From assembly GCA_031386665.1 (NCBI GenBank), contig JANNCN010000056.1:6611-70610 (forward strand): 64,000 nt of DNA, in the 5' to 3' direction. The DNA is from JANYCG01 sp031386665. GTDB lineage: Bacteria > Pseudomonadota > Gammaproteobacteria > Burkholderiales > Burkholderiaceae_C. Shown piece by piece: positions 41,343 through 49,075 of the stretch. The translations under genes were made by a program, and so were the position numbers. Under the pieces are notes generated by a model. The model saw only the letters and a program-made list of their open reading frames with translations. It ran no database searches and had not been told where the DNA came from. The number at the start of each line of letters is the position of its first letter. Position 1 is the stretch's first letter.

Positions 41343-42293
41343 ATGCGTCTGCGGGTCAATATCTTCAACACTTCAAGCAACCTGCCTTTGCTGGCAGCTA
41401 TTGAAAACCACAGTTTTGAGCGCTTTGATTTGCAAATCGAGTTGCAGACCACCGCCAATTCTGATCAACAACGCGCTGGTCTCGCGTCGGGTCAATTTGA
41501 AATTGCCCACGCTGCGGTTGACAACGCAGTGGCGATGGTGGAGTCTGCAAAGCAAGACGTTGTTATTGTGTGTGGCGGTGACGCGGGCATGAATGATTTC
41601 ATGGTCCGCAATGAAATCAATTCGATTAAAGAGTTACGCGGCAAGGTGCTGGCGGTCGATGCACCGAATACCGCGTTCGCGCTGATCGCCAAAAAAATCC
41701 TCAAAAACAATGGACTCTTGGAAGGCCGTGATTACAGCGTGCGCATGGCCGGTGGCACCGGGGCCAGAGCCGCCGCCATGGTGGCAGATTCTCAACTGGC
41801 GGCTGGCATGGTGAACCCTCCGTTTTCATTCACGGTGCGCAGCCAGGGACTTAAAAGTCTAGGTAGTCAGTTTGAATTTTTAGGCCCTTACCAAGCCACT
41901 GGCGGTTTTGTCATGCGAGCCTGGGCGGCGGCCAATGATCAAACTTTGGTGCATTACCTCACCGGCTTGATTGAAGGACAGCGTCACGTCATGAACCCTG
42001 CCAATCGCAGCGACATGCTTGAGCTATTGTCACGCAGTTTCAAGTTGACGCCCGCTGTCGCCGAAGGCACCTACCAAGCGCTGGTCACACCGGGTTCGGG
42101 GTTGGCCCTCGATGCAGGCTTTATCCATGACGGCTTTGCCGCTGTGCTGGCAATTCGCGCCGAGATGGAAGGCATGTGGGGTGGCCAAGCGCCAGCGCCC
42201 GATAAATACTTTGACCTGGCACCTTATGGGGCTGCCCTGGCACTGGCTCGTCCTCAGTCTTTACCAAATGATTCAGTCCATTTGCGTTCATAG
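41343..42293 (+). CDS. NMT1/THI5-like substrate-binding-fold protein lacking a signal peptide
   Basis: 316 residues with the periplasmic-binding-protein type II fold: LRVNIFNTSSNLPLLAAIENHSFERFDLQIEL, SGQFEIAHAAVDNAVAM and ELRGKVLAVDAPNTAFALIAKKIL. It begins directly with the first beta strand at the ATG at 41343. Unlike its relatives it has no leader peptide, so it is predicted to stay in the cytosol or to serve another role. It follows the Mo subunit after ten bases. Its 3' end overlaps the convergent LysR gene by 40 bases. Confidence 0.83.
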   Translation: MRLRVNIFNTSSNLPLLAAIENHSFERFDLQIELQTTANSDQQRAGLASGQFEIAHAAVDNAVAMVESAKQDVVIVCGGDAGMNDFMVRNEINSIKELRGKVLAVDAPNTAFALIAKKILKNNGLLEGRDYSVRMAGGTGARAAAMVADSQLAAGMVNPPFSFTVRSQGLKSLGSQFEFLGPYQATGGFVMRAWAAANDQTLVHYLTGLIEGQRHVMNPANRSDMLELLSRSFKLTPAVAEGTYQALVTPGSGLALDAGFIHDGFAAVLAIRAEMEGMWGGQAPAPDKYFDLAPYGAALALARPQSLPNDSVHLRS

Positions 42294-43183
42294 CCCATGC
42301 GCTCAAACTCCACCACAATGAAGTCTATGAAAGTTCGAACCTTGGCTGACAGGTGCTTTCGGCTGGGGTAGGCCAGGTTGATGGTCAAACGCGGCAATTC
42401 CCAGTCGTCCAGCATGCTGACCAGACGACCGCTCACGATGTCGTCATGAACGATATAACTGGGTTGCACCAAAATGCCCAGGTTTTGCAAGGCGGCGGCG
42501 CGCAGCACTTGTCCGTCGTTGGACTCAAGCAGCCCCCGCGCATGAATGGTTGCGCTCTCAGTCTCGCGCGTGAACCGCAGTTCATTGGGGTGGTTGGCGT
42601 AGGTGTAAATCAGCAACTTGTGTTGTGCCAGATCGTCCAGGCTGGTCGGTCTTCCATATTGCGCCAAATAGGCCGGTGAAGCCGCCAATACGCGCCGGGT
42701 CTCGGCCAACCGCCGGATGGTGATGTTGGAGTCTGGCTCGTATTCTCGGGTGCGGATTGCCACATCAATGTTGTTGTCGATCAAGTCCATGTAACGGTTG
42801 GCGGTTTCAATATGCACCGATACTTGAGGGTAGGCCTGTGTATAGGCACTCAGCAAGGGCGCAATATGGTTGACTGCAAACGACAGCGACGCAGTGATGC
42901 GCAGTGTGCCGCTGGGGTTTTGTGTGGACGCGTTCACAGCGGACTCAGCGTCTTGCAGTTCAGCCAGCACCGCCTTGCTGCGGCGCAAAAATTCTTGTCC
43001 AGTTTCGGTGATGTAAAGGCGCCGGGTGTTGCGTTCTACCAAGCGCCCACCCAGGCGTTCTTCAAGCGCAGAAAGGTGCCGACTGGCCGCCGCGTTGGAC
43101 AAGTCAAGCGCACGTGCGGCGCGGCTCAGGCTGCCAGTCTCAGCCACCTGCACAAACAATTGAAGCTCGGTCCAGCGATCCAT
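42254..43183 (-). CDS. LysR-family transcriptional regulator
   Basis: 309 residues. The N-terminal winged helix-turn-helix MDRWTELQLFVQVAETGSLSRAARAL is followed by the substrate-binding domain (GTLRITASLSFAVNHIAPLL). It is divergent from the SnoaL-like operon, so it probably controls that operon and perhaps the genes before it. I chose the ATG at 43183; the reading to 43477 has no homology. An imperfect inverted repeat upstream is a candidate site. Confidence 0.94.
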   Translation of the reverse strand: MDRWTELQLFVQVAETGSLSRAARALDLSNAAASRHLSALEERLGGRLVERNTRRLYITETGQEFLRRSKAVLAELQDAESAVNASTQNPSGTLRITASLSFAVNHIAPLLSAYTQAYPQVSVHIETANRYMDLIDNNIDVAIRTREYEPDSNITIRRLAETRRVLAASPAYLAQYGRPTSLDDLAQHKLLIYTYANHPNELRFTRETESATIHARGLLESNDGQVLRAAALQNLGILVQPSYIVHDDIVSGRLVSMLDDWELPRLTINLAYPSRKHLSAKVRTFIDFIVVEFERMGYERKWTESFGKD

Positions 43184-43207
43184 GTCGTCCTCAAAATAGC
43201 GAATTGA

Positions 43208-43224
43208 TTTCCACTGAGTGAAAA
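43208..43224. promoter_or_regulatory. Candidate LysR-type regulator site
   Basis: TTTCCACT-G-AGTGAAAA, an inverted repeat with one mismatch and T-N11-A symmetry, 25 bases upstream of the LysR start in the spacer between the divergent genes. Binding is inferred from position and pattern only. Confidence 0.3.
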
Positions 43225-43358
43225 AGTAAATTACGTGGGCGGCGTTGGCAAAATGCTCTGCTGCCTCTACAGTCATTATCGAGAGAAACAGACACAAAGT
43301 CTTTGACAGCGGCTCTTTCCTGACCCGCATTCTCGGAACCGTTAAAAAAGGATCTGTC

Positions 43359-43964
43359 TTGCCTTTGGAACTGAATGAACAATTGAAAATTCGCCAACTG
43401 GTTGAGAACTGGGCCATTTGGCGAGATTCAGGCGACTGGGAGCGCTTTCGGTCGGTCTGGCATGACGATGGTGTCATGATGGCTACCTGGTTTCAAGGCC
43501 CGTTTGAAGAGTTCATCAAAGTCACGATTGAGGGCTGGAACAAAGGGGTGAGCATTCTGCATTTTTTGGGCGGTTGCAGCGTAGATATTGCTGACAACCG
43601 CGCCATTGCTCAAACCAAAATGACCATATCGCAGCGGGGGTTGGTTGAAGGCATCGCCTGTGACGTACTTTGCACTGGTCGCTTTTATGATTTTTTTGAA
43701 AAGCGAGAGGGTCGATGGGGCTTGGTTCATCGCCAGCCGATTTACGAAAAGGACCGGGTTGACCCGATTGACCCCGCCGCGCGGTTGTCACTTGACTCAA
43801 CCGTACTGGCCACCTTTCCTGAAGGCTACCGCCACCTCGCCTACATTCAAACCCGTATTGGCTACACCGTGAAGATGGACATGCCCATGCTCAAAGGCCC
43901 GGTAGTGCAAGACTTGTACCGTCGCGGTGCCGACTGGCTTTCGGGCAAACCATTGGAGCGTTAA
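43359..43964 (+). CDS. NTF2/SnoaL-like fold protein
   Basis: 201 residues from a TTG at 43359 (LPLELNEQLKIRQLVENWAIWRD), chosen because AAAAAAGGA lies seven bases upstream. The cone-shaped NTF2-like fold is seen in WERFRSVWHDDGVMMATW and GRFYDFFEKREGRWGLVHRQPIYE. Such proteins include dehydratases, isomerases and hydrolases of ring compounds, so it may be a pathway enzyme. It is first in the rightward operon behind LysR. Confidence 0.83.
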   Translation: MPLELNEQLKIRQLVENWAIWRDSGDWERFRSVWHDDGVMMATWFQGPFEEFIKVTIEGWNKGVSILHFLGGCSVDIADNRAIAQTKMTISQRGLVEGIACDVLCTGRFYDFFEKREGRWGLVHRQPIYEKDRVDPIDPAARLSLDSTVLATFPEGYRHLAYIQTRIGYTVKMDMPMLKGPVVQDLYRRGADWLSGKPLER

Positions 43965-43966
43965 CT

Positions 43967-45007
43967 GTGCAAACTCATTTGCAACCCCAAGCTCAACACC
44001 CGCTACAGCTCTTTATCCGGATGCAAAAATTCGCTTGTAGGGCCGCCAAATGGGTGTTCGTTGGAGTCGTCGTGCCCTTGGCAGCGTCCGTCGCGTTGGC
44101 ACAAGACGCGTTTCCAAACCGTGCCCTTAAAGTCATTGTTCCGCAGCCACCGGGCGGCGGTTTTGACTTTGTGGCCCGCACGTTGGCCGACAAGCTGCAG
44201 CCTCTCCTCAAGCAGCCTGTCGTGGTCGAAAACCGCACTGGTTCAGGCACATTGGTTGGCACCGACGCTGCAGCCAAAGCGCCCGCAGACGGCTACACGC
44301 TGTTGACCGGGTCAGTGTCCAATATGGCGCTCAACCCGGGGCTTTACCCGAATTTGCCTTACGACGCCTTGCGTGACTTTGAACCTGTGGGGTTGGCTGT
44401 GAGTTACAGCTACACGCTGATTGCGCGCAAAGATCTGCCCTACGCCAGTCTGCAAGACATGGTGGCGTTTGCCAGGGCCAATCCGGGCAGGTTGACCTAT
44501 GCGTCGGCGGGTAACGGGTCAGGCCAGCATGTTTTGGCCGCCGCTCTTTGGCATTTGGCGGGCGTGCAAATGACGCACGTTCCCTACCGGGGCGCTCAGC
44601 CCGCTTACAACGACCTGTTGGGCGGGCGGGTTGATGTTTTTTTTGATCTGTCGTCAACGGCACGTCCTCAAGTTGATGCAGGCAATGTCAAGGCATTGGC
44701 CGTGTCTGGCAGTGCTCGCAACCCGATGCACCCTCAGGTGAAAACCTTGCGTGAGACGGGTGTCGCTGCACTGGAGCTAGAGTCTTGGTTCGGGTTTTTC
44801 GTGCCCGCACGAACACCCAAGCCAGAGCTTGCCCGTTTGCAGCAAGAGCTTGCGACGGTTATGAAGTCACCCGACGTCATGGAGCGTTTTGAGAAAGCCG
44901 GAGGTAAACCCATGGCCTTGGTGGGTGATGACGCCAAGGCAATTGTCAAACGCGATGTCGAGCGCTGGACTCGGCTCATCCGCGACGCCAACATCAAGGC
45001 TGAGTAA
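43967..45007 (+). CDS. Bug/TctC-family solute-binding protein (second)
   Basis: Up to 346 residues. The signal peptide region VFVGVVVPLAASVALAQD precedes FPNRALKVIVPQPPGGGFDFVARTLADKL and VVVENRTGSGTLVG. It is periplasmic, partner transporter unknown. Start either GTG at 43967, two bases after the upstream stop, or ATG at 44021 (MQKFACRAAKW), the latter giving a normal leader length. It is distinct from the first Bug protein, so the two may bind different pathway compounds. Confidence 0.9.
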   Translation: MQTHLQPQAQHPLQLFIRMQKFACRAAKWVFVGVVVPLAASVALAQDAFPNRALKVIVPQPPGGGFDFVARTLADKLQPLLKQPVVVENRTGSGTLVGTDAAAKAPADGYTLLTGSVSNMALNPGLYPNLPYDALRDFEPVGLAVSYSYTLIARKDLPYASLQDMVAFARANPGRLTYASAGNGSGQHVLAAALWHLAGVQMTHVPYRGAQPAYNDLLGGRVDVFFDLSSTARPQVDAGNVKALAVSGSARNPMHPQVKTLRETGVAALELESWFGFFVPARTPKPELARLQQELATVMKSPDVMERFEKAGGKPMALVGDDAKAIVKRDVERWTRLIRDANIKAE

Positions 45008-45020
45008 GGTATCCATCAGA

Positions 45021-45320
45021 ATGATTCACCATATCGTCATGTGGAGCCTGAAAGGGTCAACCGAGAGCGAAAAGGCAGTCAACATTGCCAAGTTGCGTGA
45101 TGCGTTTGACAGCATTCGTGGGAAGATACCTGGCATGACGCACATGCAGATAGGCGTGGATAGCAGCCGGGTTGAATATGCTTGCGATGTGGTTCTGGTG
45201 TCTGCATTCGAGTCGCAAAAAGCGTTGGACGCCTATGCGCTGCATCCAGAGCATCTTCGCGTTAAAGACGAACTTGCTGGGGTGAGAGTCGCGCGCCACC
45301 AAGTTGACTTCAGTTCTTAG
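45021..45320 (+). CDS. Dabb (stress-responsive A/B barrel) protein
   Basis: 99 residues beginning MIHHIVMWSLKG, with GKIPGMTHMQIGVDSSRVEYACDVVLVSAFESQKALDAYALHPEHLRV, a complete Dabb dimeric alpha-beta barrel. Relatives occur in aromatic pathways as small isomerases or cyclases and as unknown accessory proteins. The His in HPEHLRV and the N-terminal HH are candidate functional residues. ATG at 45021. Confidence 0.9.
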   Translation: MIHHIVMWSLKGSTESEKAVNIAKLRDAFDSIRGKIPGMTHMQIGVDSSRVEYACDVVLVSAFESQKALDAYALHPEHLRVKDELAGVRVARHQVDFSS

Positions 45321-45347
45321 AAACCGATTTTTGAAAGTACCTTTGCA

Positions 45348-45935
45348 ATGAGCAAAATTGAACAGTCCGCGCTAGACCAGCTTTTTTTCAAGGCCCGCAC
45401 GGCCAATGGATTCATCGACAAGTCAGTTCCGATGGGGTTGCTGCAAGAGGTCTACGAGATCGCCAAAATGGGTGCCACTTCAATGAACACGCAACCCGCG
45501 CGTTACGTGTTTCTTAACTCTGCTGAGGCGCGGGCGCGGTTGATTCCGGCTTTGAGCCCAGGCAATGTTGAAAAAACCAAGGTCGCTCCGGTGACGGTCA
45601 TAGTGGCCACTGACACCCGGTTTTACGAGCACATGCCCGTTGTTTGGCATGGCCCAGGTGCCAAAGAAATGTTTGAGGGCAACGCAGCCTTGGCCCAGAG
45701 TACTGCAACACGAAACGGCACGTTGGGCGGGGCCTATTTCATGATGGCGGCGCGGGCAGTGGGGCTGGACTGCGGCCCCATGAGCGGGGTTGATTTGGCC
45801 AAAGTCAACGCAGAATTTTTTGTCGATGGTCGCTTGCAGGCTAATTTTCTGATCAACTTGGGCTACGGCGATGACACCAAGTTGTTTAACCGCAACCCGC
45901 GGCTGACCTTTGAGCAGGCCTGCACGGTTTTGTGA
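45348..45935 (+). CDS. Nitroreductase-fold flavoprotein, RutE/HadB-like
   Basis: 195 residues with FKARTANGFIDKSVPMGLLQEVYEIAKMGATSMNTQPARYVFL and GGAYFMMAARAVGLDCGPMSG, typical of the RutE malonic semialdehyde reductase/HadB group. FMN and NAD(P)H are the expected cofactors. As the other rut genes are absent, the substrate is more likely a semialdehyde or unsaturated keto acid of the local pathway. Confidence 0.9.
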   Translation: MSKIEQSALDQLFFKARTANGFIDKSVPMGLLQEVYEIAKMGATSMNTQPARYVFLNSAEARARLIPALSPGNVEKTKVAPVTVIVATDTRFYEHMPVVWHGPGAKEMFEGNAALAQSTATRNGTLGGAYFMMAARAVGLDCGPMSGVDLAKVNAEFFVDGRLQANFLINLGYGDDTKLFNRNPRLTFEQACTVL

Positions 45936-45984
45936 TTGCAACTTGCAAGACAACCCACAGCCCCTGCCTCCATCGGAACACCGC

Positions 45985-46881
45985 ATGAAACAAGTAGACG
46001 CAGAAGACCTTACCCAAGCGGTGATTGCCCGGCTTTCCGACTGCAAGGATCCTCGGTTCAAACAGGTCATGACCTCATTGATCGAGCACATTCACGCCTT
46101 CGCCCAAGACGTTCAGCTCAGGCCCGATGAATGGATGACCGCGATCCAGTTTTTGACGGCGACTGGTCAAAAGTGTGATGACAAGCGCCAGGAGTTCATT
46201 TTGTTGTCCGACACCTTGGGGCTGTCCATGAGGGTGGTTGCCATAGACCAGGCGAGGGGCGCTTCGGCGACCCAAGGTCAGTTGGCTTCAACTTTCCCAA
46301 CTGAGGCCACAGTACAAGGTCCTTTCTTTTGCGAGGGCGCGCCAGAATTGCCGCTCGGGGCCGATTTGGCCGCTGGATTGGCTGGCGAGCCCACCTATTT
46401 TTACGGCAAAGTAACCGACACTGCCGGGCGACCTGTCGGACACTGCGCGATGGATGTATGGTCCAGCGACGACGATGGCTTTTACGACCTGCAAAAAGGT
46501 GCCGATGCGCCCATGCAACTGCGTGCCCGTTTTCGCACAGACGCGCAAGGGAATTACCACTACTGGGCAATCAAACCTTGCCTTTACCCGGTTCCGGTGG
46601 ACGGCCCGGTTGGGGCTATGCTCACCCGCATGGGACGCCATCCGTTTCGTCCTGGCCACATGCACACCATGCTGACAGCGCCAGGTCATGAAAAACTGAC
46701 CACCCAGATTTTTGTGTCTGACAGCAAGTACCTTGATTCAGACGCGGTGTTTGGCGTGCGCAACAGTTTGGTCGTGGACTTTGTCAGCAGGCTTCCTGGC
46801 GTCGCACCAGATGGTCGCGTGATGGATCAGCCCTATTGCACTGCGAAATTCGATTTCAAGCTAGCCCTGACCTCTACTTGA
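45985..46881 (+). CDS. Intradiol ring-cleavage dioxygenase, hydroxyquinol 1,2-dioxygenase-like
   Basis: 298 residues. The non-haem Fe(III) ligands are visible as Tyr167 (DGFYDLQ), Tyr201 (CLYPVPVDG), His225 and His227 (RPGHMHTML). The N-terminal helical dimerisation domain (residues 1-100) fits catechol/hydroxyquinol enzymes rather than protocatechuate ones. The SKYLDSDAVFGVRNSLVVDF end fits hydroxyquinol dioxygenases best. That enzyme makes maleylacetate. No maleylacetate reductase gene of the usual iron-alcohol-dehydrogenase family is in the window. The ATG at 45985 gives the family start. Confidence 0.9.
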   Translation: MKQVDAEDLTQAVIARLSDCKDPRFKQVMTSLIEHIHAFAQDVQLRPDEWMTAIQFLTATGQKCDDKRQEFILLSDTLGLSMRVVAIDQARGASATQGQLASTFPTEATVQGPFFCEGAPELPLGADLAAGLAGEPTYFYGKVTDTAGRPVGHCAMDVWSSDDDGFYDLQKGADAPMQLRARFRTDAQGNYHYWAIKPCLYPVPVDGPVGAMLTRMGRHPFRPGHMHTMLTAPGHEKLTTQIFVSDSKYLDSDAVFGVRNSLVVDFVSRLPGVAPDGRVMDQPYCTAKFDFKLALTST

Positions 46882-46982
46882 CGCATCGTTCTAAACGCCA
46901 GTGCGTGTCGGGTGACTTTCGCGCTGATTGAGATAACTGAGTTGATAGTGTTGAGTGAGTTTTATATAACAGGAGACAAACC

Positions 46983-48194
46983 ATGAAGTTGCTGAAAAAC
47001 ATGCTGTCCATTGTGGCGGCTGCTCTGAGTTTTGCCAGTATGCTGCCGCTCGCCGCCCATGCCCAAGCCGCAAGCAACGCACCGATTCGCATTGGCAGTA
47101 CGTTAGCGTTGACGGGGCCGTTGTCCGCCACGGCCATGACCCATAAATTAGTGGGTGAAATTTACGTAGAGCTACTCAACGCCCGCGGAGGTTTGTTAGG
47201 CCGCAAAGTGGAGTGGATCGTCAAGGACGATCAGTCCAAGCCCGACCTGGCACGCACCATGTACGAACAACTGGTCACCTCGGACAAGGTGGATTTGCTG
47301 ATGGGGCCGTATGCGACCGGGGCCATTTTGTCAGCCATGGGCGTGGCACAGCGCTACAACAAAGTGCTGGTGCACCACACTTTTGGCATACCGTCGCTGT
47401 CCAAGTACGACATGGCATTTCCAGCCTGGTCTCTCGGGTCAGACCCCGGCAACACCGTGCCAAATTCGGTGTTCGATGCGCTGGCCGCATCGCCCAAAAA
47501 GCCAAAAACTATTGCAATTGTCACCAGTAAGTTTCCGTCGATTTTGTTCATGTCTCAGGGTGCTCGTGAGGTTGCCAAAAAGCGTGGCTTGCAGGAGGTG
47601 CTGTTTTTGGAGTGGGAGTTTGGCAACCGGGATTTCGGCCCGATTGCTGCCCGCGTGAAAGACGCCAAACCCGACTTGGTCTGGATTGGCGACATTGCGC
47701 TTGAAGGCAATATGTTGCTGGACGCCATGAAGAAAATTGACTACACGCCGCCGCTGCACTTTCACACCTACCCAGCACCTGGGCCTATGACCAAATCTTC
47801 AGACGGCAAAAATGCCCTGTCGCTGACTATTTTCGAAGAACATGCCCCATTCACCGACAACGCTTTGGGCGCTGCCTTCGTGAAAATTTTCAATGAACGT
47901 GCGGCGCTCGCCCGCTTGCCGGACACATCGGTTGAAGTGCAGGCGGCAGCGTCGTTTTCAGCCTGGCAAATTCTTGAAGCAGGTGTGGTGGGGTCCAAAA
48001 GTCTCGACGACAAGCAAATTGCGCAGTTCCTCAAAGCCAACCGAATTGACACCATTCACGGCAAATTGCGGTTCAATGGCCCAGGCAACTATGGCGACGA
48101 TTTGATGAAAATCAAGCAAGTACAAAATGGCAAATGGGTGGTGGTATGGCCCACTTCGTATGCGGCACCGGGTGTCAAACTTCAGGTGCAGTGA
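46983..48194 (+). CDS. Branched-chain amino acid/amide-type ABC transporter substrate-binding protein
   Basis: 403 residues. Leader AALSFASMLPLAAHAQA, then PIRIGSTLALTGPLSATAMTHKLVGEIYVELLNARGGLLGRKVEWIVKDD, the LivK/AmiC-type fold. It binds the substrate in the periplasm for the permeases that follow. AGGAGA precedes the ATG at 46983. It is 101 bases after the dioxygenase, so the Liv genes may have a promoter of their own or read through. Confidence 0.92.
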   Translation: MKLLKNMLSIVAAALSFASMLPLAAHAQAASNAPIRIGSTLALTGPLSATAMTHKLVGEIYVELLNARGGLLGRKVEWIVKDDQSKPDLARTMYEQLVTSDKVDLLMGPYATGAILSAMGVAQRYNKVLVHHTFGIPSLSKYDMAFPAWSLGSDPGNTVPNSVFDALAASPKKPKTIAIVTSKFPSILFMSQGAREVAKKRGLQEVLFLEWEFGNRDFGPIAARVKDAKPDLVWIGDIALEGNMLLDAMKKIDYTPPLHFHTYPAPGPMTKSSDGKNALSLTIFEEHAPFTDNALGAAFVKIFNERAALARLPDTSVEVQAAASFSAWQILEAGVVGSKSLDDKQIAQFLKANRIDTIHGKLRFNGPGNYGDDLMKIKQVQNGKWVVVWPTSYAAPGVKLQVQ

Positions 48195-48209
48195 GCTCAT
48201 CCATAGCCT

Positions 48210-49073
48210 ATGAGTTTTCCAAGCTTCAATTTGCTGGCGCAGTCCATTCTGTCCGGCATCTTCATTGGCAGTTTGTATGGATTAGTGGGGTTGGGGCTGG
48301 GGTTGACCTGGGGTCTGCTCAGGCAAATCAACCTGGCCCACTTTGGCTTTGTGTTTCTGAGTGCCTACATCAGCTACCACATGGCCACAGCCTGGGGATT
48401 TGACCCCCTGGTGACTCTGCTGCTGATTCCTCCCTTGTTTTTTGTCCTTGGCGTAGCCATGCAATGGGTGCTGGCACGCTTTGAAATCTCGCCTTTCAAT
48501 TCTTTGCTGGTCACGTTTGGCCTGACGGTGATGATTGAAAGCCTAGTTCAAGCCGTCTGGACGGCTGATTTTCGACGGCTTGAAACCGCTTACAACAGCC
48601 AAAAATTTGTTGTGGCGGGCCTTTATGTGCCAGTGCCTGAGCTCATCACCCTGGTTTTGTCCGTGCTGATCGCACTGCTAGTTTGGGCTGGAATGCGTTA
48701 CACCGACTTGGGCAAAGCCTTGCGGGCGATGGCTGAAGACGGGGCTATTGCTGCCGCTTTTGGTGTCAACCAAAAGGGGCTTTCGCTGGTTTTGGCGGGC
48801 GTTTGTGCGGCCTTGGCTGCGGTTGCTGGCATCTGCTTGGCGCTAACCTTCACTTTGTCGCCTTCGCAAATATTTGCCTGGGTTGGCGTGGTGTTTGCTG
48901 CCGTCATGTTGGGTGGCTTGGGCAGTGCCTTGGGGCCGTTGATTGCGGGCATCATCATCGGCGTGAGTGAAGCGGTCACCATGGCGGTGGCGGCACCATC
49001 ATGGGCGCCAATTGTGTCGTTTTCGCTGTTGATCGTCATGCTGCTCTTCAGACCTGGCAAGGGCGGGAGCTAG
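48210..49073 (+). CDS. ABC transporter permease, LivH type
   Basis: 287 residues, about eight membrane helices, with ILSGIFIGSLYGLVGLGLGLTWGLLRQINLAHFGFV and the cytoplasmic EAA-like loop KALRAMAEDGAIAAAFGVN. It is one half of the inner-membrane channel of the Liv-type importer. It starts 15 bases after the binding-protein gene. Confidence 0.92.
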   Translation: MSFPSFNLLAQSILSGIFIGSLYGLVGLGLGLTWGLLRQINLAHFGFVFLSAYISYHMATAWGFDPLVTLLLIPPLFFVLGVAMQWVLARFEISPFNSLLVTFGLTVMIESLVQAVWTADFRRLETAYNSQKFVVAGLYVPVPELITLVLSVLIALLVWAGMRYTDLGKALRAMAEDGAIAAAFGVNQKGLSLVLAGVCAALAAVAGICLALTFTLSPSQIFAWVGVVFAAVMLGGLGSALGPLIAGIIIGVSEAVTMAVAAPSWAPIVSFSLLIVMLLFRPGKGGS

Positions 49074-49075
49074 CC

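Noticed and set aside
45348..45935. Rut pyrimidine catabolism from the RutE-like protein
   Set aside because: No rutA, B, C, D or F genes are present; the context is aromatic ring cleavage.
46942..46970. Promoter-like TTGATA, 17-base spacer, TATAAC before the Liv binding-protein gene
   Set aside because: It would start the transcript at about the ribosome-binding site AGGAGA, six bases before the ATG, leaving that site unusable. Probably a chance match.
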